Shown here: piece after piece, positions 1 to 10,724 of the stretch | How positions within the stretch are numbered: position 1 is the stretch's first letter | Layout: the number at the start of each line of letters is the position of its first letter | Assembly: GCA_002077065.1 (NCBI GenBank) | Contig: NAJO01000015.1 | Span: forward strand, 372,001 to 436,000 | Source of the DNA: Cryoendolithus antarcticus | Taxonomy: Eukaryota > Ascomycota > Dothideomycetes > Cladosporiales > Cladosporiaceae | Direction: 5' to 3' | Length of the DNA stretch: 64,000 nucleotides | The notes under the pieces: generated by a model | What the model was told of the DNA's origin: nothing | The model's input: only the letters and a program-made list of their open reading frames with translations | Databases searched by the model: none | Made by a program: the position numbers and the translations under genes

Positions 1-1175
1 TTGCGCATGCTCGGGCTCTGCTGCAGTGGCTGTGGCGAACGTGGAGGACGAGGTGGGCATGGCTTCCTTACCACCGGCGTAGTATGCTGTGGTTTGCCAC
101 TCCTGGATGGACCTTCAATCACATGTTCGACGTTCGCTGCTGCGCTTTCCGCAGCAGCAGCGTCTTCGCGAGCTGCTCGCAGCAGGCTCGTCGTACTGGC
201 GAAGCGCTGCATGTGCATGCTGAGCGACTTCTTCAGCCCTCGCTTGGGCAGTATACGCTTATGCTCTACCTTGGAAGTCGTTTTCGCTTCAGTAACTGCC
301 TTCCGCTCCTCACGCTCTCGAGCCTGCTTCTCCGCGAAACGTATCGACTGCAGGCTCAAAATCCTCTTCATGCGACTTGGCTCGGCCCCATCATCAGCAT
401 GCCAGGCGGCCTTGACATCGATGGCGAGTTGCTCTACTGGCAGATGGTCCTCGTACCTCACGGGCAACACACCGAGCGAACTCCCGGGAAGGTCTGTAGC
501 TGGCTCCTTGGGAAAGGGATACTTCTCCGCAGCCACAGGGAAACCATCCAGAATTACACTTTCACGTGCCTCCAGAACAGTGGACAAGCACTTTTTCCTC
601 TTCTCCGCTTCTCGATCCTTTGATGAGGCACCCTTGGGAGCGTTTTGCTCGGGAGGGTCTTTCTCGAGAACAGCTTCGTCATGCACTACAATAGTTGGAG
701 CCACGCCTGTAGCAACGAGAGTCTTCTGATCGGCACCAAGCACACTCTCCCAGTCTTGGCAGCCCAAAGTGGCTCTCGCAAAACTCTCATCTCTTGGGCT
801 CGTGAGATCGACCGTCTTTCCGCCTGGTCCCTGCACAGTCTCCCATCCCATCTCACCCCTGGCAAACCTCTCGACATTGCTCTGCACGAGATAAGCGTCT
901 CGTGCTTGCCTTTCCGCATCCGTGAGACCTTTATCTGGCTTCGGATGATTTAGGAGGCGACGAGCAAGCTTCAGCGCAAGCTGGCTTGCACGCTTCGAGA
1001 GTCCAGCGGGACGCTTGAGTGGCGGAGGAAAGTCGTACGTCGAAATGCGTGGCCCGCCCTGCAGAAGAGTGAACCGCGGATGTGCTGGGGGAAGATGTGC
1101 TGGCTCCTTCGTAGGCAAGACATCTACAGTGACACGATCTCGAACAGGCGTGAAGTCGATGGTACTATCAGCCAT
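1..1175 (-). CDS. Hypothetical protein, 3' end cut by window edge
   Basis: An open frame on the minus strand runs without a stop from an ATG at 1175 to the window edge, giving at least 391 residues. The chosen start has a strong GCCATGG context; another in-frame ATG lies three codons upstream at 1184. It begins MADSTIDFTPVRDRVTVDVL and contains a basic segment (LSKRASQLALKLARRLLNHP), a WETVQGPGGKTVDLTSPRD stretch, a Lys/Glu-rich region (KEREAEKRKK-like), and an Ala/Glu-rich helix-like region near the edge. I recognise no domain. Continuous coding over 1.1 kb with no intron supports a real gene. The long plus-strand frame over 1-729 is its antisense shadow. Confidence 0.75.
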   Translation of the reverse strand, partial: MADSTIDFTPVRDRVTVDVLPTKEPAHLPPAHPRFTLLQGGPRISTYDFPPPLKRPAGLSKRASQLALKLARRLLNHPKPDKGLTDAERQARDAYLVQSNVERFARGEMGWETVQGPGGKTVDLTSPRDESFARATLGCQDWESVLGADQKTLVATGVAPTIVVHDEAVLEKDPPEQNAPKGASSKDREAEKRKKCLSTVLEARESVILDGFPVAAEKYPFPKEPATDLPGSSLGVLPVRYEDHLPVEQLAIDVKAAWHADDGAEPSRMKRILSLQSIRFAEKQAREREERKAVTEAKTTSKVEHKRILPKRGLKKSLSMHMQRFASTTSLLRAAREDAAAAESAAANVEHVIEGPSRSGKPQHTTPVVRKPCPPRPPRSPQPLQQSPSMR

Positions 1176-1924
1176 GGCGAGCATGACAGATCCTAGCCAA
1201 GGGACTAGACCTAGGAAAGGGATATTACAACCGAAGTCGGAAGTGGTGATGTATAGAGTGGTGGAAAGAGACGACCAACAACAGCGAGCCCACATGCCCC
1301 AACAACCATGAGGAGATCGCCATGTCTGCTTCTATGGGATCACGGATCTTACAGGATGTGTGTGCTAGTAGGGGAAGTGAGCTATCAGTTGTAGCTCGTG
1401 GAAGCGAACATGACGAGATAAAGGCGACTTTCCTTACAACTAGTGACGGACCAGTGGCTTTCATGCTATCATAGACAAGCCATGAACGCCCATGCTAGCG
1501 CATTGTTCGTCCGCGACAGTGGTGTAGCAAGCACTGAAGCTTGTGCATCGCCTCCTGACCAACCGCATCGTCGGCTCCAAGGCATGCCAGCCATAGCACT
1601 GGTACACTCGCAGGCGTGTGCGGGCTTTCAGGTGTTCGAGAGCGCATGCAACTCGTGCCGTCTCTCGTGCTAGCCAGCGAGTCTCCCATGGTCACGGAGC
1701 AAGTCGAAGTCGTGCCCATGGTACGATTCCGATCGCTTGCCGTTGAAGCGTGCGGTTTGGCCGCAAATGCAGGATCAGCACCATGGCCGCGCTGTGCTCT
1801 GCGCAGTCTGGTAGTCGAAATCTCAGCGAACGGCCACTCATGTCTGGCCAGGGCATCCATGGTCCGTCAATTCCTTTGCGAGCAAAAAGCGTTGCCTCGT
1901 CACGGACAACACTCTGGTACGATT
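1176..1924. other. Intergenic, no supportable gene
   Basis: Short overlapping frames exist on both strands, but none shows a recognisable domain or convincing exon structure. This stretch would hold the 5' region of the minus-strand gene ending the window's left side and the 3' flank of Spf27. Confidence 0.5.
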
Positions 1925-2548
1925 TCAAGTTGCACCCGCCCTCCTCTTCTCCAATATGTCCCCTCTCACACCCTCTGCAGCAGCCATCACTTCGATGAGC
2001 TTTCCGACACCCTCCCTCCACGCATCATCCAGTCCTCTGACCTCTGCCTCGCTTTCCCCTTGCCGTTGCCTCCTCTCTTGCTCCAGCGCCTCAACTTCCG
2101 CCCTAGACGCCTCAATCTCCTTCTCCAAGCCCTTCAGCAGATCTTCTAGTCCTGCATTGCCGACCAACCAGGCGTTCCTGCCGTAAGTCTCCAGAAGTGC
2201 GAGATTTGTCTCACGTGATCGAAGGTACTCTAGGCTGGTGAATGCTTGACTGAGTGCGGCTTCGTAGGTCTCTTTCGGATCCATCGAGGAGGGGGCTGTA
2301 ATGGCCTCGTAGCGGGAAAGATCGATCCCCTTTTGGCGTTCGGCACCGGACACTAGGACACCGTGTTAGGCTTCAATCAGAGGCGAGAACTTCGTAGGGC
2401 GAAGGGCAGGTATGGCCTCGTGGACATCAGATGTTGGGTACATGGACATTTCAGCGCGGATCAGAGCTTCTGCAGCAGGGAGGGCGCCGGCGGCGGGCTC
2501 GGCGTCGATATACGGGAGATGAGCGGTCTGAGGCTGGAAGAGAGGCAT
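1925..2548 (-). CDS. cwf7: Pre-mRNA-splicing factor Spf27/Cwf7 (BCAS2 family), interrupted by in-frame TAA
   Basis: BCAS2/Spf27 proteins are core members of the Prp19 (NTC) spliceosome complex in the nucleus. The N-terminus MPLFQPQTAHLPYIDAEP, then KFSPLIEA, IDLSRYEA, NLALLETYGRNAWLVGN, and a C-terminal charged coiled coil are the family's conserved blocks in the right order. Total length (207 codons) fits the family. The two halves, 2548-2369 and 2365-1925, lie in the same frame and are separated by a single TAA codon (2368-2366), directly after SPLIEA. A short-intron explanation would delete the conserved KFSPLIE block: the only plausible donor just upstream gives about 38 nt. So I read this as a nonsense change or sequence error in an otherwise full-length gene. 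No other damage is seen. Confidence 0.85.
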
Positions 2549-2910
2549 CGCGGTAATGCGTGGTGGAGTTGTGCGTGTCTACACGCTCAGCAGCGAAGTT
2601 CGCGAGGTGAGGTCTTCGCCAAGACGGCCGTTGGCTGTACAGAAGAGCAGTCGATGTCGAGGACACTCCAGATATGACAGCACGATAGACAAATCATAGA
2701 CAGAACGCTTCACGAAGCAGGAAGGCTCAAAGAAGTTCGTTCCATGCCATCGACAAGTACACCAGCTACTGTGCGCCGTCCTTTCGTCTTCATGTAAGCT
2801 CGCGAGCCAGATACTTCACTTACAGCAACGCACTGACCAGCGCAAGATCTGCTCTGTTCCTTGGACTTACTCTGGTATACTGGCTCCTGAGCCTGCGAGA
2901 GTCGCCAACG
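2549..2910. other. Divergent intergenic promoter region
   Basis: This spacer separates the divergently transcribed Spf27 and histidine-phosphatase genes. Small frames on both strands look like chance openings. I see no RNA gene or repeat. Confidence 0.5.
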
Positions 2911-3947
2911 ATGGGTAGTCACCCGGAACAATCGTGGAAGTTTGAAATTGTGCCAGACCTCTTCATGCAAGATGATCCAGCGACGGACGATAAGACTTTC
3001 GACTATGTACGTTCTCTGCAATCGCGCGCATCTCCTTACGTCTCAATATCAAGTTCCTCCTCTACCTTACCTACTGTCAAAGTCTTTATTCAAATCTCTT
3101 CTCCGCGCGATTCTCAAGTCCATCTCCTCACTCTGTTCCGCCATCTCGAACGTCATGTTTTCAGCCTTCCCGTCTAACAATCTTCCTCAAGACAAAGTCC
3201 AACCTCGGACTCGCTCCCTCCCTCACCTGGCCGTCCTTCAAATCCCACCTCGACTCCCTAATCTCCTCCGCCGGCCCACACACAACCTACAAGTTCTTCC
3301 TCCTCGCCCGCCACGGCCAAGGCACCCACAACGTCGCCGAGTCCTTCTACGGCACCCAAGCCTGGGATGCCCACTGGTCGAAACTCGAAGGCAACGGGAC
3401 CGTAATCTGGGCCGATGCAGAATTGACTGATATAGGTGAGGGGCAAGCGAGGGAGGCGGGGAAGTTTATCAGCAAGCTGCTGGACGAGGGGATGCCAGTG
3501 CCGAAGAGATGGGAGGTCAGTCCATTGAGGCGGTGTTGTCATACTTCCGCTCTTACCTGGGCGAATATGGCATTACCTGACGGGGAGGTGTGGCGACCGG
3601 TGATCAGGGAGATGTTGAGGGAGGTTATGGGGGAGCATACTTGTGACAGACGCTCGTCGAGGAGTGTGATTCATGAGCTTTATCCGAAGTTCGAGATTGA
3701 GAAGGGCTTCGTGGAGGAGGACGTGCTGTGGCAGGCTGAGCATCGCGAGACGAACGATGAGCATGATGTGCGGAGTAGAGCTTATTTAGAGGATGTGTTT
3801 GAGAGGGAGAAGGACGTCAGTGTTGTGAGCACGACAAGCCATTCGGGGAGTATTGCCAGCTTCTTGCGAGTAATCGGGCATAGGCCGTTCGTCGTACCGA
3901 CGGGTGGATTGATACCGGTTGTAGTGAAGGGGACGAGAAAGAGCTGA
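2911..3947 (+). CDS. Histidine phosphatase (phosphoglycerate mutase-like) family protein
   Basis: Two exons, 2911-3006 and 3192-3947, give 283 residues. The 185-nt intron starts GTACGT, has a CTAAC branch site at 3174 and ends CAAG; phase 0 at both ends. The hallmark LARHGQGTHN (phosphohistidine motif RHG) sits near residue 62. LTDIGEGQA follows, then SPLRRCCHTS, and near the C-terminus STTSHSGSIASFLRVIG carries the second catalytic His. This is the branch 1 layout, close to the fungal PMU1-like group that acts on small phosphorylated molecules. The substrate cannot be told from sequence. No signal peptide, so probably cytosolic. Confidence 0.88.
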
Positions 3948-4195
3948 TCGTGCGGCTGATAGATCGGAGGTGAAATGCATGCATGGTCTGCACGTAGAGC
4001 AGTAACACAATAGGTGGTAGAAACGCGTGTCCAGATCGAGCGCCAGGCATTATCCACGTTCGCCATCGGGGCGTCCAGCGACACAGTCATACTCACAGCC
4101 CAGACCCAAGCTCCCTTTCCCTCCTCGCAACCTGAACGCCGTCTTGAACCCACTAAAACCCAACACGCAACATTCTAACCCACCACTTCCCCCAG

Positions 4196-5749
4196 TTACA
4201 CAGTCTCCCTCCCCTTCTCCGCCCTAACCTCCTCCGCCCTCCGTTCCGCCTTCTCCTCACTTACCTCATCCTGCCCCGGATTCGCCATCTCATACTCTAG
4301 AATCTTGATAAACTTATAGAACCCCACTGCCACGACGGCCCCAATAGCAGGCCCTAACCAGTAAATCCAGTGCTCCTTGTCCCAGATCCCCGTGATAACG
4401 CAGGGGCCGAAGGAGCGCGCGGGGTTCAGGGAGCCACCGGTGTAGAAGACGCCGACGAGTTCTGCGATGAATAAGGCGAGGCCGATGCCGATGGGGGCGA
4501 TGAAGGTGGCGCGGTGTTTTTCCTAGGTGGAGGTCAGCTGTGGAGACAATGTTGTATTTTACTTTGTTACGGACCTTTGCCAACATAAATATAGCGAAGA
4601 CTAGTTCGGCGGTGAGGATGGCTTCGATGAAGATGCCGCGCGCTATGCTTGTGTCTGCCGACAAGGTCGTCCGCACATTGAAGGTAGTCGGGAACAGCAC
4701 CTTCACGATGATACTCGCAAACATGCTCCCACTCAGCTGCGCTCCTAGCAGCAGCATACCCCGCGTGTAGGAGAGAGATTGTACCATCACCATCGCAAGC
4801 GTGACAGCGGGGTTGAACAGCCCGCCGGAGATGCGGAAGAAAATCCAGACGTTGACCATAAGCGAGAAGCCAAAGGAGAGGGAGATATAGGTCAGGACTA
4901 TTGGGCTGAAGCCCGTGGCGGCGCCGGTTGTGGAGGAGGCAGAGGAGTCATTCGCGCCGATGTTGGCTACTTGCGTGCCGGCGAAGGCGAAGAAGAGGAA
5001 CATGGTCGTGCCTACGAACTCGCCGACTGCGGCGACGAAATCTATCATTGATGTGAGTAAGGTTCTTCCATAACCGAATTACAATCCGCTTGTGGATACT
5101 CACGATTTTTCAGGTTGCTGTTCATCCAATTCGTGAAGGGGAGACGCATGATGACTTCGGGCGGCACAGGGGAACCGGGATCACTGTCTGCTGTTCCTGC
5201 TCGTCGTCTTCTTCTCCGTACTGGCTGTGGTGCTTCGCTTTCACTTCCGCTTGAGCCTTCAAAGTGCTGCGTCTTCCGAGCAGAATTTGAGGGCTGGCGT
5301 CGGCCACTTCTCGAGTCCATGCGAGATGGTGTGTTATTATGAACAACAGACGGACGTCGTCGATGCGGCTTGTTATATGCCGGATCCTCCCAAGAGTCCC
5401 CAGGTGTCGTTCTACCACCTTGTCTTGGGTAGTCGTACGACTGGCGAGGTCCGTAGTATCGTCGGTCGTCGCGCTCGTCATAGTCCCAATCATTCCGTGA
5501 AGGTCCATATCGCATCATGGTCGCGCGTGCAGGATGCAGTGGGGGGGGCTCCTGGGCTTGTTGGTACTGAGATGGCTCAAAATCCAGCCGAGGGATGTGC
5601 GATTCTCGGCCCTCTTCCTGATTACCTTTGGGCTCCGCTGATCGCGCTGCACCGTGGCGAAGCATTGGGTGCATGCTGTCGTGTGAAGGTCGATCTCCGC
5701 CAGCCGGCGATAATGTCTGTAGACTTCTGCTTGGCATATCTAGAGACAT
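4196..5749 (-). CDS. Aquaporin (MIP family) with long N-terminal extension
   Basis: Major intrinsic proteins form water or small-solute channels in membranes. Three exons are inferred: 5749-5104, 5041-4575 and 4522-4196, for 479 residues. Intron 1 (5103-5042, GTGAGT..TAG) joins NLKN to HFVAAVGEFVGTTMFLFF, the usual fungal entry to helix 1. Intron 2 is 52 nt with an unusual GTCCGT donor (4574-4523); a 48-nt alternative from GTAACA at 4570 would give MLAKVRKHR instead of MLAKEKHR. Both pore motifs are present: FNPAVTLAM and SLNPARSFGP. Six helices are present. The first about 215 residues are Arg/Ser/Pro/Tyr-rich and look disordered, with an RRRRRR run. The downstream ATG at 5048 lies in the intron and is not the start. 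Confidence 0.88.
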
Positions 5750-6815
5750 GGCTGACTAGAACAGCAGAGCCTCACTCTAGTTGACGTATAAGGGAAAGAG
5801 ACAAGGTAGCGCAAGGTACGAGTTGGGTAGCGAGTCCCAAGCAGATGGAAATAAATGAAATCTTAGTACCACCTCGACGATCCCTCAGATCATATACGCG
5901 GACGACATCCTCAACCTTTAGCGAGGAGATGCAGTAGGAACCACCAACCCGCTGGGACCCTACGAGACCTAAGCACTGCAATCAAACCTCGCGTCGCCTA
6001 TGACGCTCTCATCGTCAAAGCATGCAGTACCAACACCTTCACGATGCAGAAGAAACACCGCGAACGCAGGCCTCCCATGGCCATCCAAGATCTCAGGAAC
6101 AGAACAGAAACCATACAGACCCTTGCCCTCCGTCCTGCAGCCAGGTGCAGCGCTGCTCAGGGCGTCTGGAAACCTCACAGCCATGCACCACATCGAAGCG
6201 AGGTTCCGATGCACGAGCTGGACAGCTGTCCGAGCTGCTCGTATGGCGAGACGCGGTGCCGAAGCTGACGCAGGGCTGAGGGAGATGACGACAGTAGCGG
6301 CGTGTATGCGCCAGCGCTGGGAGTGGACGGAGGAAAGTCTTGCAGGACGTGCAGAAGGGAAGACGGGAGGGTATATGAGTCGTTGGTGGTGCGGCAGAGG
6401 GAGGGTCATGCCTGCGCGGACAGCGCGTCGAGACGTGCGTGGTGTTTCAGATGCTTTTGGAGTTTGCGATGTGCGAGCGCTTCCGCGGAGGCAGGTTGTG
6501 TCGATGTCGCTTGGATGGAGGTGTACGGTATACATAGAATGCGATGCTATGAGTTCCATCCTTCGCTTGTCGACTCAGATAAAGATTCCTATTGAGACGA
6601 GAGAAACGAGCACGGAGTACATAGACGAGATCAGAAGGTCACGTGCGGCTTCTCTTCCGATCGGCTTGGCACGATCGTGACGTCGATCGGCAAGAGCTTC
6701 CATCGAGCTTCGAGAACATTTGAGTGGTGACAGCTTCAATGACTGCGTGAACATGCTGCACAGCACCGTCTATTACACCCAGCGATCTCAGTATCACCTC
6801 ACCACATAGACCAAC
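5750..6815. other. Intergenic region with two overlapping weak ORFs
   Basis: A minus-strand frame (6559-5969, 196 codons) and a plus-strand frame (6000-6680, 226 codons) overlap almost fully. Neither shows a recognisable domain. The minus frame has a fairly hydrophobic tail but no clear family features. At most one could be real. The rest is promoter space for the aquaporin and Coq11 genes, which are divergent here. Confidence 0.35.
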
Positions 6816-7756
6816 ATGGCCACCACTACAGCGAAACGGAAACTCGTAGTCTGCGGCGGCAATGGCTTCCTGGGTAGCCGCATCTGCAAAGCAGCCGTAG
6901 CACGCGACTGGGAGGTCGTGTCGATCAGGTAGGTAAGCAATACCTCCCACTTGCTGTACAACGCCAGTAGCAAAGGCCTGATTGATTCCCTCACAGCCGT
7001 TCCGGCGAGCCCAACTGGCCCTCAGTCTCCTCCCACACCTCCGCCCCCGCGTGGTCCAAATCCGTAACCTGGACCTCAGCCAATATCCTGCACCCCTCCA
7101 CCTACCGCTCCTCTCTCGAGAACGCCACAGCTGTAGTCCACAGCATGGGCATCCTGCTAGAAGCAGACTACAAAGGCGTCGTCTCTGGCCAAGAGTCCCC
7201 GATCTCCGGGCTTCGGCGGGCGTTCTCAGCGACGAAGAAGGGTTCCAGTACGAATCCGCTAGAGAGCGACGAGATCGAGCCAGGGGAGAGCGATGGGCAG
7301 ATCACGTACGAGTTGATGAATCGGGACTCGGCGATTATATTGGCGAAAGCGGCGAGTGATGCGGGGGCGAAGACGTTTGCTTATATTTCCGCGGCCGCCG
7401 GGGCGCCGATATTGCCGGCGCGGTATATCAAGACGAAGCGCGAGGCGGAGGAGACGATAAGCAGCCAATTCCCAAGTATGAGGAGTCTCTTCCTCCGGCC
7501 CGGCTTCCTGTACGACAGCAGTAGAGGTTTCACGATGCCGATGGCAGCAGTGACGTACGGTGGGTTTGTGGTGAATAGTCTGACGGGCGGGAACTTGACG
7601 TGGTTGATGGGCGCTGGTGGCTCGAAGCCCTTGAAAGCAGATCTGGTGGCTGAGGCGGTAGTCGAGGGGATTGCTGATGAAGGCGTAAAAGGGCCAGTGG
7701 AGGTGCAGGAGATTGAGAGCCTGGCGAATAGAGCGTGGAGGAGGGGGATGCTGTAA
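6816..7756 (+). CDS. coq11: NAD(P)-binding epimerase-like protein, Coq11/YLR290C type
   Basis: Two exons, 6816-6928 and 6997-7756, encode 290 residues. The 68-nt intron (GTAGGT..CAG, phase 2) sits inside the ISRSGEPNW motif. A Rossmann dinucleotide motif VCGGNGFLGSR lies at residues 12-22. VVHSMGIL and YISAAAGAPILPARYIKTKREAE follow, an atypical short-chain dehydrogenase/reductase active site with Y-x3-K. In yeast this family is a mitochondrial inner-membrane partner of the coenzyme Q synthome. The role here is inferred from that similarity. The gene converges on the CDK gene, with 231 nt between stops. Confidence 0.82.
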
Positions 7757-7987
7757 GTATGAATGGGACATAGTGTACAACAGGCAGACAGACCTTTTCA
7801 ATGTCACTTCATCTTGCAAGAGATGAGGCGCGTCTAGTGTGACTACGGTGGAGATGCGATGCTTGCCAGTGTAGGAAACGTCTGCTGCTGATAGACTGCC
7901 TGCATGCCTGCGCTTTTCGGTGTTGTCACTCCATATGCTATGCATTGCCCGCTCCTTAAACAGCTCATCGTTGGTCATCATCCGCGC

Positions 7988-9026
7988 TCAGTACCCTCTC
8001 CCCTGGCTTTGCTGCGCCTGCCCCAACCCAGCGTACCCGGCCTGCTGCTCCCTCTGCGCTTGCCGCGCATTCAGCTCGGCGAACCAGGGATGACCCAGAG
8101 CCTGCTGCGCACTACAACGCATCTCTGGCCGTACCTGAAGCATCTGCCCCAGCAACTGCAGCCCCGCCGCATCCACACTCGGCAATATCGCCCGCAGCTC
8201 CTGCGTCGCGTAAACAGGCCAGTTGGGCTTGTACTCTGGGAACTGAGAGATACCAGGCCAACTGCGCTCGCTCGGCGTGCCCATGAGCCGGAAGATCTTG
8301 AGCAGCTGGTCCTCATTCGTGGTACCAGGGAAGAGTGGACGGCCGGTGAACATCTCCGCCATAATGCAGCCGGCAGACCAGATGTCTATGCTCGTGTTGT
8401 AAGTTCTGCTGCCGAGCAGGACGTCCGGAGCGCGATACCAGAGGGTCACGACTTCGTTCGAGAAGGTATTGACTGGTATCCCGAAGGCGCGCGCAAGGCC
8501 GAAGTCAGCGAGCTTCAGCACGCCGGTCGTGGAGATGAGGAGGTTCTGCGGTTTTAGGTCGCGATGTAGCACGCGATTCTCGTGGCAGAAGGCTATGCCT
8601 CGGAGGAGCTGCCACATGAAGGATTTTATTATGCCTGCATCCAAGGCGCCGCGCTGGCCGTTGACGGGGTTGGGGTAGGTGTCCATGTACTTTTTGAGGT
8701 CCTTGTCCATGTACTCGAAGACTAGCATGAGTTTGTTCTCGGTGTGGATGACATCGTAGAGGCCGACGATGTTCTCATGTTTGAGCTCTTTCATGAGGGA
8801 GATCTCGCGGATTGCTGTGGAGGGTGTGCCTTCTTCGCTGTCGAGGTGGATCTCTTTGAGGGCCACGAAGGCACCGGTTGCGCCATTGCGGCCTTTGAAG
8901 ACCTGTACGCAGCTGTCAGTGGTCTGTCCGCTGCGTTGCAGAGGTCTGGCCAGCACCCACAGTAGCATACGTTCCCTCTCCCAACTTCTCCAGCTGCTGG
9001 AAGCTACTCGGATGCCGCTTGTCCAT
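7988..9026 (-). CDS. phoA: Cyclin-dependent kinase, PHO85/PhoA type
   Basis: Two exons, 9026-8961 and 8902-7988, encode 326 residues. The 57-nt intron (GTGGGT..CAG) splits GEGTYAT from VFKGRN. The kinase is complete: glycine loop [14 protein letters not shown] lysine, a PSTAIRE cyclin-binding helix, HRDLKPQN catalytic loop, [12 protein letters not shown], and [33 protein letters not shown] is diagnostic of the Pho85 branch, which acts with cyclins in phosphate sensing and the cell cycle. The Gln/Gly/Ala-rich tail after HPWF is variable in the family. I chose [16 protein letters not shown] as the start because homologues begin there; the frame stays open upstream to an ATG at 9221, so a 65-residue extension is possible. 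Confidence 0.93.
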
Positions 9027-9753
9027 GACTTCGATCCTCTGCCCTCCCCCAAGCGATCTGACGCTGATGTTGCTGTCTGTCCGGTGCTCGGCGTTCAGTG
9101 ATCCAACGGCTAGAGTGCCAACATGCGTAGGCTGCAGGTGGATGTCCGGCGGTTCCTTGCGAGTGAATTTCGGATCCCAGAGGAAGTCACGAGAAGTCGT
9201 GAGCTGTGATGCGATAGTCAAGGGCGAGGAAGGCGTGGGTGATCTAGTGGTGTCGGAGCTGCGGTGGTGGGGGAGGGTGTTTGCTCGGTGGTTGTAAGGT
9301 CTGTTGTGGTGGGAGGACGCCGTTGTGGTGGTGGTGGAAGGGGAATGGGCGCGTAGACAGGGTAGAGGATGAAGGTGAGATGGTGTTTGTTCGATGTTCG
9401 GGCGGCAGCATTAGGTCCAATGAGGTGTGTGGAGCAGACATGTGAAAGGTCTCCCAATCTAAAACTGATCGGCACTCCACCGCTCGGCGCCTACCTTAGC
9501 GAGGAAGTGATGGAGGGGGGTGACTCAGCAGGAGGACACCGCCACAGGGCAGTGGCTGTGAGGACGGCTTGGCCCGCGCCCGCCCCCACCACGCACATGC
9601 AGTCATAACAGACGGCGACCCTTCAACGTCGGAATTAGCAGCAATCAGTGCAGAACACACACTGCGCTTCTGTAACACATTCGCCGCTCCACAAAGTACC
9701 AATATCAGGCAACGAAGCCGCACTGAACACCAGAACACCCACATACCGCCACC
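9027..9753. other. Divergent promoter region, G/T-rich on plus strand
   Basis: This spacer separates the CDK and eIF1A genes. The plus strand at about 9240-9350 is strongly G/T-rich, with runs of GTGGTGG, which could form G-rich structures. No gene is supported apart from the possible N-terminal extension of the CDK up to 9221. Confidence 0.45.
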
Positions 9754-10326
9754 ATGCCCAAGAACAAGGGAAAAGTACGACTCTCGCCCCTCCATCGCAG
9801 ACACTATTAGAGACTGACATGCGCTTCCTAGGGAGGTAAAAACAGGCGTCGTGGAAAGAACGAGAACGACAACGAGAAGCGCGAGTTGACCTTCAAGGAG
9901 GAGGGACAAGGTACGACTTGCCACGATGTCCCCCATTGCGAAAACCGACGCAACTAACACTCTCAATCAGAATACGCACAAGTCCTGAAAATGCTCGGCA
10001 ACGGCCGCCTCGAAGCCCTCTGCTTCGACGGCTCCAAGCGCCTCGCCCACATTCGCGGCAAGCTGCGCAAAAAGGTCTGGATCAACCAGGGAGACATCAT
10101 CCTGCTCTCGCTGCGAGACTACCAGGATGAGAAGGGCGATGTGATTCTGAAGTACAGCGCCGACGAGGCACGGTCACTGAAGGCTTATGGCGAGTTACCC
10201 GAGAGCGCGAAGATCAACGAGACGGACACTTATGGCGGCGAGGAGGAAGGTGGGATTGGGTTTGATTTCGGCGAGGATGATAGCGAGAGTGGGAGTGGTG
10301 GGGAGTTGGATGTGGACAATATCTGA
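9754..10326 (+). CDS. tif11: Translation initiation factor eIF1A
   Basis: eIF1A promotes scanning and start-codon recognition on the 40S ribosome. Three exons, 9754-9774, 9832-9910 and 9971-10326, give 151 residues, usual for the family. Exon 1 is only seven codons (MPKNKGK). Both introns (57 and 60 nt) start GTACGA and end AG, and the frame is maintained. The basic N-terminal [10 protein letters not shown], the OB-fold block [40 protein letters not shown], and the acidic tail ending ELDVDNI are all typical. Confidence 0.96.
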
Positions 10327-10724
10327 GGGGTTCTTCGGGGTACTTGTGAGGAGGACAGAGTGGTGGTGTGGGGTAGAGGCGAGCTACAAGACGCTTTGGC
10401 CTGGCTTACCACTGTCGACAGGCGGATCAACATATCGCCCGGAAGATACGAGGATAGAAATATGCCATCGGACATGCATGTGCAGGGTGTCACGAGGATG
10501 TTCTGCGAGGTTTGGGTCTACGCAGTATACGAAATGCCAACGATCCCTTTTATACACGTATTCGCAGCTCGTCTGGCAAGTCTAGTCGATCACTTCATAC
10601 AGTGTCAGGGCGTGCGGTCTATGTGAACATGGTCGGGGATTTGCTTGTAGACTCGGCGCGCGAGATGTGAGATAAAGCTCATCGTGACGATGCAGGTGAA
10701 CAGGATGAGATCTCCAGGTGCTAT
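10327..10724. other. Convergent 3' intergenic spacer
   Basis: This lies between the stops of eIF1A (plus) and the MDR oxidoreductase (minus). It should hold both 3' UTRs. Frames running through it are shadows or chance openings. Confidence 0.5.

Noticed and set aside
1..729. Plus-strand 242-codon frame at the left edge
   Set aside because: It starts with a non-ATG codon, has low-complexity Ser/Ala/Arg, and lies antisense to a longer open frame (minus, from 1175) with better coding character.
5045..5051. Aquaporin starting at ATG 5048 (MIDFVAAVG)
   Set aside because: The ATG lies in the first intron; joining the upstream exon gives NLKNHFVAAVGEF, as in other fungal aquaporins.
6000..6680. 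Plus 226-codon ORF
   Set aside because: It overlaps an equally plausible minus ORF and neither has recognisable features.
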